In this document: positions 53,868 to 64,000 of the stretch, piece by piece
How the letters are laid out: each line of letters begins with the position of its first letter
How positions within the stretch are numbered: the first letter of the stretch is position 1
NCBI GenBank assembly: GCA_947172415.1
Contig: OX359191.1
Coordinates: 310,001-374,000 of the forward strand
Origin: Chondrosia reniformis
Taxonomy: Eukaryota; Porifera; Demospongiae; Chondrillida; Chondrillidae
Length of the DNA: 64,000 bases
Direction: 5' to 3'
Notes under the pieces: generated by a model
What the model was told of the DNA's origin: nothing
Seen by the model: the letters and a program-made list of their open reading frames with translations, nothing else
Database searches by the model: none
Program-made: the position numbers and the translations under genes

Positions 53868-56277
53868 ACTGTGACATGCAATACACACATATATACCTAT
53901 ATATAGTTGTAGGAATTTTATAAATGACACAACACTTATACCTCTGGACTTAAAATTCCAAGTGTATAATATATAGCTGCACATACAATGATTGAACAAC
54001 TATTATCACTGTAAACTGTATATATAAATACCTACGGTGCTAAAAGTTAGTATCAGCCTATAAATGGCTAAATGTGCATGTAAAATAGCAATTAAATTTG
54101 AGATTATTTTTTAATATACATATTTATGTAATAGTTGAAACCAGTTCACCATGATGGTATATATACAATTGCAATTATATAGAAATGCTATCATCTCCAT
54201 ATGCCAAGGTACACACATAAATATATATATAGGTACGTAGGTAGGTAAGTAGGAGACAGAGATACGTACGTACATAGATAGATAATCTAGTCACGATCTA
54301 TATATATAATATATATGGTGCTTTTTCAACCATTCTCTTAATATATATATCTGTATATAAACATCACAAACCGGTTACTCATACTAATGGGACTATGCAC
54401 CTAACAAAGTGGTTCATATACGTATAATATAGAGATGACCTGCTTATGAAATAATATCAACATAATATGTAACAGCACTGGACCAGCATCTGCAAAGTAA
54501 ATATGTACTCTATTATATAAAAAACACGTGTTTAAAAACCACTGCAAGCTTACGATGGCTATATAGTCAATTGTTAATGGAGCTCCTAGCTATATGACAT
54601 ATATACTATGAATTGTCTGAGAGAGACATGCTAATATATATATGTACGTACAATATCATATATTTACAACATGCAGTATCTGATCACCACATGTACATTG
54701 AGAAAATAGGCATCTAATTAAAATTTCTGTTAAATATTAATCTCCTAAATCCATTTAAATGATGAGGTAACTGCATGCATGGATCAGTCACTTAATTATA
54801 ATATATGCACCCTTGACATTTCTTACTATTAGTAAGCGAGGAATGTTTTACTATATGAGATGACTAAAACAAGTGTAAAGATCTTCAATGATTTCACAGG
54901 AAGACGTCGTAAGAGTGTGTCAACTCTAATTGTCAGTCATGACTAAGTTGGCACGACAGCATGCAGTAGGTTGTTCAACTGAAGTAAAGAAAGGTATAGT
55001 CTATATTTACTGTTTGTAGGTCAAATAGGAAACTTTAGGAAATCACAGTTACCAGGTGATCATGATATACGTACTATATGTACGTATATTATTAAAGTGT
55101 ATGTTATATATTTCCTTATATAATTCATGACAAATTTTAGCATTATACAATTTTACAATGTCATACAAATATTATGCAGTATCTATATATATACGTATGT
55201 ATACCTCTCTCAATAGTTATATGGAATATGTTTTATATAAGTCTTGTATATTTTAGTTCTTAATTTAAGACATATTATTAAATCAATATTATTAATACTA
55301 TGCTCTATCTGGATATAGAACAGTAACTATTATGAACCTGGTTACACACTGCAACTTATAATGATTGTCATTTCCTAGTACTAACTTTGTGAGACTATAT
55401 ACTTATGTGTTTTGCAAGGAAACTGGGGTCCGAACTGTACAAAGTAACATTGCATGATCAAAGTGGTATCCCAATATCCTAATGTCTGTTGCTATGGTTA
55501 CCATTCTTGGCTACACATATAACCTACTAACTTCAATTTAACATGTATATATAGCGTACATGTGATCACTTAAGATATATAGGGAGCTGATTATAAGCCA
55601 GTCTATAGCCATAGTCTATGATGTGAAATATATCATTTAATAGGACTTTGGTCTCCCAATAATCAGACTTCAGTCATGCACTTGCAATTGGCTGGTCAGG
55701 TGTAATATCTCCCATACATTTGTAGTTATTGTATTTCTAAATCAGCTATATAGTGCAGAACTTTGTCGCTCTATATAGCTGCCTGGCAACATACTTATGC
55801 TAATAAAATTTCTATATAATCAGTGCAGAACTTTGTCGTTCTGCCTGGTACCATTGGCTAATAAAATTTCTGAATCAGTAAGTAGTTAGTCAATGATCCT
55901 AGCAACGCTGATCACAGGGATTAAGTATCACAACAGTGGATGTCTATATGACCTAATATGTAAAATAATCATAGTCTGTCAAACATACACAGGAGATTGG
56001 AGACAGGAAATTGATGTCATAGGCCACTACAATAATCAGAACTGTGTTCCATATAGGAAAGTGTTGTAGATTATTTGAAGATAGCATTTAAATGATTTCT
56101 CATACCTTATATGCAAACCAGAGTGGATATGAGGATATAAAAAGGGAGACTTGAGACCAGTTAAGCAGAGCTGGAACTAAAATTAAGAATTAATCAAGAG
56201 AGAAAGGGAGAATTATCGAATACTTTGAATTGATTTAGCTATTCCAAGTCTGTGCAAGAGATTGAGAAAGCCACAAG
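53868..56277. other. Intergenic spacer between members E and F
   Basis: No gene supported. Strongly AT-rich with TATATA/TACGTA tracts; a short local duplication (gtgcagaactttgtcg) occurs at about 55755-55870. A TATA-like gatataaaaagg at about 56133-56144 probably belongs to member F. Confidence 0.55.
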
Positions 56278-57446
56278 ATGAATCTATATGTTGTTATCCT
56301 TGTACTGGCCTGCTTCTCCATGGCAACTACACTGCCAAGTACCACATACGAGACTGGTAACGAAGCCCTGTCTCACTTCATGGATGGTGCAACAAGAACG
56401 GAAGACAGAGAAATGAGAGTTAGGAGAACCCATGTTAACAGTGATGAATTTGATTTTGATCTTGTGTCAGTGAATCTCACAGAGAATTGCATAAGACTAC
56501 TACTGAGTGACCCAACCTCGAGGAGGCTAGGAAGGAGAACCTACAGTAGTCTAATGTATAGGAGAGTATACAGTTACCTACCTTGTGTAAGTATATACAT
56601 CAGCATTACTTAAATGTTTAATATATAGCTATCTACACACATGTATGGCTATAACGTTGTATTATATATATACGTACAGAAGTAGATAAAAGCCACATAT
56701 ATATATGAATATGCATGCATGGTGGGGCATATATAGCTACAGTATTGAGATTCCTGTGGCTATAATTATGTATTTAACTCATAAAGTATATGCCATGTTA
56801 TATGTTTGTGTGTGTGTGATCATTTTGCATTAAAATTTATGATATCCCTCAATTTGTGTTACAGAAATGTTTAGGAATTTGCAACATTGAATCACCAGTG
56901 AGTTAAAGTATAATGAATTGTATCTATGCTTTAATGTATAAATATTTACATTGCAGAAGCAAATATATTTACAAATACTAGTAAAATTTAATACCAAAGG
57001 TTTCCACAATAATAAATACTAAACTGAATGGATTTTAATTTTTCTGTAAAATTTATCGGTGACTGACATATATAAATATTGATATCATGACAAATCTATA
57101 GGTCTGTATGTTTGTAAAATTAAATTCAGACACACATACAGTATATACGTTCATACTATCTGTTAAGCTTATGCGTATACGTATATGCTGCGCTGCATGT
57201 ACATGTTCGTTCTTATATATATATATATAGACCCAACTCCGAGAGGTTATTTTAGCTATTGTGAATGATGTCAGTGGTGATACTGCTAAAAAATATGTCA
57301 ACTCACCTGATGATGTAATAAGAGGATCAGCAAGATTGGCCCTTCGCAACATTGCACAGTTTGGGACCACTCTCCCCTCATTCAGCCAGCTGGCTTCAGC
57401 TGCTACCACAGCAACCACAGCTTCAACAACAAATGCTACACCTTAA
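56278..57446 (+). CDS. Small secreted protein with the array's C-terminal domain but no CUB, member F
   Basis: Exons: 56278-56586, 56865-56897, 57231-57446. The signal peptide is MNLYVVILVLACFSMATTLP. A short propeptide-like region with a basic site (EMRVRRTH) replaces the CUB domain. The Cys at the end of exon 1 (YSYLPC) and the tiny exon 2 (K-C-L-G-I-C) form the C-x-C-x-G-x-C signature. Exon 3 gives ILAIVNDVSGDTAKKYVNSP, ARLALRNIAQFGTTLPSFSQ and an Ala/Thr tail. About 186 residues. It shows that the signature plus the VNS/TTLP domain is a separate unit that works or evolves without CUB. A TATA box lies about 140 bp upstream. Confidence 0.8.
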
Positions 57447-57506
57447 CTGCTACACCTTAACTGCTACACCTTAACTGCTGCGTCTTAACTGCTACACCTT
57501 AATTAA
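57424..57506. repeat. 14-bp tandem repeat over the stop codon of member F
   Basis: About five copies of ctgctacaccttaa, beginning within the last codons. Confidence 0.85.
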
Positions 57507-57879
57507 CTGCATACTTATTACTTTTGAAATACATACGTATATTATGTAAGCTATACAGTATAATATTATCATGCCTATAATTGTATAATTTCTATATTTA
57601 ATAATTCAATATATCTCGACGGTAACAGCAGTCTCTGCTGGCTAACGTGACTGGTCTTTTTTTCTTCTATCTTTGCTGAAAGATTTCGAAACCGTTCCAA
57701 ACGCTATTTTTTTCCTTTTTTTCTTATCGTCAGCATATCGCGATTACTTTGGAACCACCCACTGAGTATCCAAGCACACTTGGGACGCCTTTTTATTTTT
57801 TTTTCATAACGCTAGAAAACTTTAAAGTAGTTTGTGTACTATCGTGACAAATGTGATTCCACATTAATAGAATTTGTAG
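57507..57879. other. Spacer between member F and the dynein fragment
   Basis: T-rich stretches (ctttttttc, ttttttttca) and moderately GC-rich text; no gene or clear promoter seen. Confidence 0.45.
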
Positions 57880-58571
57880 AAGAAGAAGGGAAGTGTGCCC
57901 CTCTACCAGTCCACAGATAAGAGTGGCAAGCACGCTGATCCGGCGTGGCAGGTTGCTTGGCAAGAGAACGATGTGGATAACAACCTCAACTTCTACTCAG
58001 TGCCCTCTGATGGCCGAGCAAGGAATATACATATGTATACGTATGATGGATTTCTCATACATCTACATAATTATAAAAGTGTCTGCATGCATAACTGATG
58101 TAACCATATTTTAGGTGTTGCCAGGTAGAACTCCACTAAATACGTACCTTTTATGAACTGCCTCATAATTAGGTGCCTGGCTAACTAATTAAACAGAGAT
58201 GTGCTATTTACATGCAAACATACATATGTACTGTGTACATACGTATGTTTGCATATAGCCAACCTTATTAAGTACTACGTATGTACATATGTATGTACGT
58301 ATATATGTACATATTGGCAGCTTAAATTAAGTAATGATGTACGTATAATGTATATATACTTGTAAGGATAGTATATACTTGTATACAGAAATTGATGTGT
58401 TTTCTCCCCTTCAGAGGATCCCATGTTCACGTATGACTTGAACAGTGGTGTGTGTGACATTGCTTGGTCCCACTTTGCCTCAACTGTGTTTGCTGCCTGC
58501 ACTGCTGATGGGAAGGTGTTTGTGTTTGTTCACAACATTAACAAATATGAACCACTTTGTGTACAACCAAG
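57880..58571 (+). pseudogene. Fragment of axonemal dynein intermediate chain 1 (DNAI1-like)
   Basis: Two exons match DNAI1-type sequence: 57880-~58021 ([32 protein letters not shown]) and ~58413-58571 ([39 protein letters not shown]). In full proteins these pieces are separated by roughly 200 residues of WD repeats. No such exons lie in the 390-bp gap, and none of the following WD exons or the long N-terminus was seen nearby. Exon 1 ends at GGCCGA|GCAAGG, a non-canonical GC donor. The reading frames themselves are undamaged, so the piece is either a young, internally deleted duplicate or a segment of a rearranged gene. Outer-arm dynein function from this fragment is unlikely. Confidence 0.6.
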
Positions 58572-60054
58572 TAAGTCACATGACATCATTGTATTATAGT
58601 ATTATGCATACATGCCACTGGGCTGATCAGGAGTAATATGTTCCAGTGATTATTTACTTATTGGAAAAAATTATGAAATGTTAAAAATTCTATCTATACA
58701 GTGAGTCTTGACGGGAGACTGAGATCCTATTAAAATAGCATCCAGTGATCACCTCACAGCTATCTAAGATCCTGGCCAAGTTAAGACCCTGGTCACTCTA
58801 CTGATCTGACAAAATACATTCCAGTGATTATTCACTTAGCACCATATCCTTTGTTTACGTACATACAAGTGCAATTTAGCATTCACACTACTAACCTATA
58901 TTATTAATATTATTTGTATGCTAGATTATTAGACATTTTCTGCATTAGTTCAGTTGTCTTATGACTGTCTAATCTAGTGTACTAATTGATAAGTCTTAGA
59001 CTCCATGTCAAAATACGTTTTCAGAGTAATATATAGTCAGTGAATAGGGTAGTACCCTTCAAGTATAGAGAGGCAGCAAAAATGGCTGCCTATGAATGAT
59101 CTAAAACAACAGTTTCTATGGTGGGCATCAATAGGAGGCAAAGGAATACACTAGAATAGACTGTTTTCCCAGACTTACGACTTAGGGAAAAATCCCATAG
59201 ATCTTTGTATTCAACAGGTTGCATGTTTACGCCTTAAAATTGTATGTACGTATATGTCTGTATGCTCATTGGTGTAAAGGTATGCAAGTTTTCACTATTA
59301 CATTTCATTTAAATGCAGTCTTTTACATGCATGTGTGAGTGTATGTACTACACAATCTTCTTATTCTGCCTCTCAGGAGAAAACTTATTCCAGAAAAAAT
59401 GAAGTTGCCAAATTGGAGAAGTTGACGAACTGAATCATTTTTGGAGAAAGCTGCTTAAACTATAAACACATATGTACATCAGCCTATATAATTTATATGC
59501 AAATGAACTGTATGTCTGTACAGTACATGTACAGAATATATATAGCATGTGTTGAAGTATATGTAAATAAGTGAATCACTTCAAGATAATATTATTATTA
59601 TTATGCTGGCCATGGCCAGCGACCAAGTCTTATATTAGTTAGGAGAGTATTTAAATGGCAATCAGTGGATTACCTTCCAGTCATACAAAGAGGGAAAAAG
59701 AATCACAGACATGTACAGCTGTTTCACCCTACTTCCTGCATGCCGTCCATGTTTGTATATACGTATGTATGGATATATTAACAAGCCTACCTGCCATCTA
59801 TGTTTGCACAAGGGCAAGACAGTAGTAGTATGTATAAACACAGATGGATGGTGCGCAAGTGAGGGATAGGTTTGGTAGCTAGGTGTGAAAATGTAGTAGA
59901 TTGTTAATCCATGTGGTCTTTACTTGTAAATACTGCTTCTGGTCATTCCATCTAGCTATAGAATGAGCTAGCAGACACTGCTTAAACAACTCTACAGGAT
60001 TGCTATGTAGCTGTCATCTAAACTATACTGAAACTATTCTATTGGAAAATGTAA

Positions 60055-61015
60055 TCATAAGCCTCCTGGTGGTTAATCCACTTTTTGGCTTAAGTACCAG
60101 CAAGTTTCATACTATTGGAAAATGCAATCGAGGTGACTTGAAATGACACCTTGTAGCTCCTATAGGCCTCCTGGTGCTTAATCCACTTTTTGGCTTAAGC
60201 ACCGGCAAGCCTTGTACTATTGAAATATGCAATCGAGGTGACTTGAAATGACACCTTGTAGTTCCTTGAGGCCTCCTGGTGCTTAACCCACTTTTTGGCT
60301 TAAGCACCAGCAAGTTTCATACTATTGGAAAATGCAATTGAGGTGACTTGAAATGACACCTTGTAGTTCCTTGAGGCCTCCTGGTGCTTAATCCAATTTT
60401 TAGTTTAAGCACCAGCAAGTTTGATACTATTGGAAAATGCAAACGAGGGGACTGGAAATGACACCTTGTAACTCCTATATACCTCCTGGTGCTTAATCCA
60501 ATTTTTAGCTTAAGCACCAGCATGTTTGATACTATTGGAAAATGCAATCGAGGGGACTGGAAATGACACCTTGTAACTCCTATATACCTCCTGGTGCTTA
60601 ATCCAATTTTTAGCTTAAGCACCAGCATGTTTGATACTATTGGAAAATGCAATCGAGGTGACTTGAAATGACACCTTTTAGTTTCTATATGCCTCCTGGT
60701 GCTTAACCCACTTTTTGGTTTAAGCACCGGCAAGCCTTATACTATTTGAAAATGAAATCGAGGTGACTTGAAATGACACCCTTTAGTTTCTATATGCCTC
60801 TTGGTGCTTGACCCACTTTTTGGCTTAAGCACCGGCAAGCCTTATACTATTTGAAAATGAAATCGAGGTGACTTGAAATGACACCCTTTAGTTTCTATAT
60901 GCCTCTTGGTGCTTGACCCACTTTTTGGCTTAAGCACCGGCAAGCCTTATACTATTGGAAAATGCAATCATAGGCCTCCTGGTGCTTAATCCACTTTTTG
61001 GCTTAAGCACCATGC
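60055..61015. repeat. ~105-bp tandem array with conserved hairpin, ~9 copies
   Basis: Each unit has tactattggaaaatgcaatc, tgacttgaaatgacacc and a 9-bp perfect inverted repeat GGTGCTTAA...TTAAGCACC around a ~13-base loop. Open frames on the minus strand are repeat artefacts. Confidence 0.93.
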
Positions 61016-61084
61016 ACCTAATCATACATCTGTAGCTTTAGTAGTTGCAGACCCAAGCTGCATGGTGCTTGAAAGAGTTTCAGC

Positions 61085-61440
61085 AATAAAATTAATGTAC
61101 ATTAAAATCTACCATACAAAGTTAATGTATGGTGAGAGATAAGGCAAATATGAACAAAAATTGAAATTTCTAAAACTCTTTGGAAATGATTCATACATGT
61201 CTGTGAATGCTGACATCAAGTATTAGCTTCACATCTTGCTGTTTGATGGAGTTACGACCCTTAATGTACTTTAAAATCTACCATACAAAGTTAATGTATG
61301 GTGAGAGATAGGGCAAATATGAACAAAATTGGAACTTCTAAAGCTCTTTGGAAATGTTTCACACATGTGAATGCTGACATCAAGTATTAGTTCACATCTT
61401 GGTGTTTGATAGAGTTACAGCACTAATATATATGAGTGTA
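61085..61440. repeat. ~180-bp direct repeat, two copies and a partial third
   Basis: Units contain aatctaccatacaaagttaa, aactctttggaaatg, gctgacatcaagtattag and a terminal tttgatrgagttac. It directly follows the 105-bp array. Confidence 0.85.
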
Positions 61441-62351
61441 CATTGAAATCTGACATACAAAGTTAATTTTAAATTTGGTGAAAATGAGTTGTAATGTAAT
61501 ATTGAAAACTACACAGTGAGAAAGCCATACATAGACAGGCATTTAGTATAACTTAAGTAATTTAAAAGGATATATTTATACTAAATGGTACTCTATGGGG
61601 TTGCGTGCTATTATCTCTATTATCTCACAATGCAATTAGAACATTTACCATAGAGTTGGATAGGTATATTTTTACACATACCTATGTACATATATTATAT
61701 ATTGTAGCAGTTGATCCTATATGTGAAACACTTATGATATAGTGAAAATGGCACAATGTATTTTTATACTAACAGCTTATTGATCAGTAATATATCAACC
61801 CTGATTTTTGTAGAGGGATCTTTAATTTGTGTCACAATCTAGAACCATTAAAGGAACTTTCTTTTGATATTGGAAAGGTGAGCAGTTTATTATAGATGAA
61901 TAATCTAAAACACTATTTTTCTAAAGAAATGGTTTATATCATCAGCCCAAAAAGTACTTAGCTATATATAGAATAGAATCTACTGGAGACTGTCTATGTA
62001 TATATAGGTAAACTTATACATATACATACAGTATATACATAGAGGATATTATATATATATACCAATATTAACTGGACTAGGCAGACAGCTAGCTCTATAT
62101 AGCACTGTTTTTGGGAATTCCTCCCTATATACAATTTTCACAAGGAAATCTTAATTATGTGAATTGTGTATTCCTACATTAACATTTACCATATAACCTT
62201 CAATTTCACTTTAAGCTTTCAGTTATTGACAGTTATTTAAGTATTATATATGTATGAAGGGCCGACTAAATCTCTATATACTATGATACAAAACTTTTCC
62301 TATATACGTACAAGAACAGTGTGTGTAAGAGACAAGTTCAGCGGAGACCTC

Positions 62352-62931
62352 ATGGAGACTGTATTGTTTGAACTTCCAGTTTGGTTTGTGATTGGAGCAT
62401 GTACAGTCGCTGTTATTATTCTACTGGAGCTGGTGATTATTGCTTTTCTCGTAGCCCTCTACTGCAGACATAAAAAGTATATATATGTGTATATAACACT
62501 TAAGACTATTAAGCACTATATACTACTGTGTATATAATGTACGTACATCTATAGGTTGATGATCACTATATATTAATTTAACTACAGGTTTTCATTCAAG
62601 CATAAAATGTAACAGTTATGCATGCTGCACATATATTTGAGACTGATCTTGAATATATATTTATTTATATTTTATATATACTTACGTATATAGATGTACA
62701 TATATACGTATATACAGAAAGTCTCCTCCTGGGCCAATGATTGAAGTTGTCAATTCACATTACGATTCAGATGATGACAGATCAAGAGATGATGACAGGT
62801 ATCTAGAGCCTCCCCTACAAGCCGGGCTACCCAAGAGATTGTATCATCATCCAAAGCCAAAACTTCCTGGTTATGAAACCCAATCAACAAGGCCTACAGG
62901 GAGTGGACTTGTAAAGATTTCAACTGTCTAG
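62352..62931 (+). CDS. Small single-pass membrane protein with PDZ-ligand C-terminus
   Basis: Two exons, 62352-62476 and 62717-62931, about 113 residues. A very short extracellular N-terminus (METVLFELPV) precedes one long hydrophobic segment (VAVIILLELVIIAFLVALYC) and a basic stop-transfer RHKKK. The cytoplasmic tail is acidic (DSDDDRSRDDD), then Pro/Lys-rich, and ends I-S-T-V, a class I PDZ-binding motif. The ATG at 62352 was chosen as the first one in frame before the membrane segment; extra 5' exons with an ectodomain cannot be excluded. I do not recognise a family. Confidence 0.6.
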
Positions 62932-63073
62932 AAACACACATACGTATACTTATATGTATAAAATGTATTATATATTTCAACTTGACATTAGATTGATCTA
63001 TAGTATAGTTTTCCTTTTATAGTGTCTCATGGGCCCCAACTTGGCCTTGTGCTTTTTTGCATGTGTCACTTTA

Positions 63074-63078
63074 ATAAA

Positions 63079-63114
<36 letters not shown>
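63074..63114. repeat. (ATT)n trinucleotide tract
   Basis: About 13 units of tta/att after ctttaataaat, like the 3' end of a non-LTR or SINE-type insertion. Confidence 0.9.
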
Positions 63115-63115
<1 letters not shown>

Positions 63116-63180
63116 CGTATGTATATCCTATATATTTAGGTTAGATATTTATATACTATTATGCATGATAATATACGAGA

Positions 63181-63316
63181 TGATTCATCTTTTAATCTTT
63201 TGAGTGTTTGGAGACACATGTTGTTTTTTAGAGGATTTGGAAGTTGCAACCCACCGAATCCTAAAAGAGCCAATTGCATCTCTAGATGCTTAATTAAAAG
63301 ACTAAAAGATGAACCT
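63181..63316. mobile_element. Small MITE-like element with ~20-bp inverted ends
   Basis: Starts tgattcatcttttaatcttt and ends aaaagactaaaagatgaacc, which is its inverse with few mismatches. About 135 bp, no coding capacity. The target duplication is unclear. Confidence 0.55.
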
Positions 63317-63568
63317 GTTTAAATAGATGACATGTATAGTACATGGTTCAGCCTATTTGGCAAGTTGTTATTGATTCAGGCTTACTAGCGCTAGCTGGTC
63401 TAGATTTTTTCATATAATTTGTTTTGTCATCTTTGAAAAAGCCCGAATAGGTAGGCAAATTGGACATATCTAATAAAGATTGTTATATTTTTATGCATTC
63501 TTCAAAATCTGTACTTACAAAAGTTACAGGCACATAAACTATACATCTACTACATATATAGAGTGTAT

Positions 63569-64000
63569 TCATGAACATGCCACTGTTTTATGTTTGTATT
63601 TTCTCCATGCTCTCTGTATAACAGTAGCTGCTTTCATGGCAAGTCTTATTCGGGCAACTCTTTCTCTTTGCTGCTGAGCGGCAGACATAAAGTTCTTCTC
63701 TTTCACTTCTGGCTGGGCTGATTTAGATACCTGAGGGTTGGAAGGTGAGGTCGGGTTAAGAGTAGTGAGTGAAGGCTTTCCTTCATCAGAGAGATGATTG
63801 AGTGGGTCTCTATGTTGAGTGGTAGTCTTGATATAGTCTGTTCTCGATGGTGCCATCTGCCTTTGATTTGACCCTAGTTCCTTTTGGTATACTGTTACAT
63901 TTGAAGATGTAGACAAGTGGTCACATTTTGACAATACAGTTGGTTTCTGATTAGTCTTCTTCCAATCCTTTGGATAAACTATAGCCGCAGCTTCTTTTTT
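63569..64000 (-). CDS. C-terminal part of an IQ-motif protein (runs off window)
   Basis: One open exon from the window edge to a TGA at 63569-63571, reading on the minus strand. The visible 140 residues are hydrophilic and Ser/Thr/Gln-rich, then basic-helical (AQQQRERVARIRLAMKAATV) with an IQ motif V-I-Q-R-A-W-R-K-Y-K close to the C-terminus. IQ motifs bind calmodulin or myosin light chains. The arrangement recalls centrosomal/ciliary IQ proteins, but the family cannot be fixed from this part. Confidence 0.65.
   Translation of the reverse strand, partial: KKEAAAIVYPKDWKKTNQKPTVLSKCDHLSTSSNVTVYQKELGSNQRQMAPSRTDYIKTTTQHRDPLNHLSDEGKPSLTTLNPTSPSNPQVSKSAQPEVKEKNFMSAAQQQRERVARIRLAMKAATVIQRAWRKYKHKTVACS

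Larger units (their letters stand above)
58572..62351. other. Repeat-rich region without supported genes
   Basis: Dispersed-repeat fragments at 58690-58860 and 59590-59700, a 105-bp satellite-like array (60055-61015) and a ~180-bp repeat (61085-61440). An isolated exon-like piece at ~61813-61876 (GIFNLCHNLEPLKELSFDIG, then donor GTGAGC) has no partner. Confidence 0.55.

Noticed and set aside
53600-53999. Gly-Pro-Gly collagen-like frame on the minus strand
   Set aside because: Antisense of the (CCACCAGGC)n repeat of member E; no splice or start context. The plus-strand +1 frame is kept as a finding instead.
60107-60733. Minus-strand frames with KSGLSTRRP repeats
   Set aside because: They follow the 105-bp array and have no gene context.

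Overview
The window looks like animal nuclear DNA with a compact, gene-dense layout. Genes are split into many small exons by mostly short, AT-rich introns with GT..AG ends. It carries metazoan families (ANAPC5, EGF and ITIH-type secreted proteins, GH31 glycosidase with a trefoil domain, F-box/LRR protein, SDR, an axonemal dynein intermediate-chain fragment). Noncoding DNA is full of TATATA/TACGTA tracts and short-period minisatellites. My best guess is a sponge, probably a demosponge; this is an inference from gene structure and repeat style, not proven. All gene models were spliced by eye, so exon edges may be off by a few bases and first or last exons may be missing.

Layout. 1-1139 (+): 3' end of an unrecognised gene. 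1280-7334 (-): about 24-exon GH31 glycosidase with an embedded P-type trefoil. 7786-10840 and 12373-15662 (+): tandem pair of secreted EGF-repeat proteins ending in a domain like the C-terminus of inter-alpha-trypsin inhibitor heavy chains, including the DPHF motif. 15712-18244 (-): F-box/LRR protein. 18313-19861 (-): small coiled-coil protein sharing a divergent promoter with 19910-24669 (+), anaphase-promoting complex subunit 5.

26.4-57.4 kb (+): six paralogous secreted proteins (A-F). Most have a signal peptide, a CUB-like domain, a basic (furin-like) site, a C-x-C-x-G-x-C motif split by a conserved intron, and a roughly 45-residue C-terminal domain I cannot match to a known family (VNS ... 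FGTTLPT). Three end in Thr/Arg/Pro repeat tails. Apart from a low-confidence small minus-strand model at 39.9-40.3 kb and an unresolved plus-strand unit at 40.6-41.5 kb, the only gene inside the array is a short-chain dehydrogenase (41773-44850, -). This array is my best candidate for an undescribed system. The secreted, processed, repeat-tailed architecture suggests extracellular matrix or skeletal scaffold proteins, but that is inference.

57.9-58.6 kb: two exons of a DNAI1-like dynein intermediate chain without the rest of the gene. 60.0-61.4 kb: two satellite-like arrays. 62352-62931 (+): small single-pass membrane protein with a PDZ-ligand C-terminus. 63569-64000 (-): C-terminal end of an IQ-motif protein running off the window.

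Two families of dispersed elements carry hammerhead-ribozyme-like cores (CTGATGA ... GAAAC). One (about 230 bp, five copies with the core) also keeps stem I pairing and a GTC cleavage triplet. The other sits in the loop of long inverted repeats.
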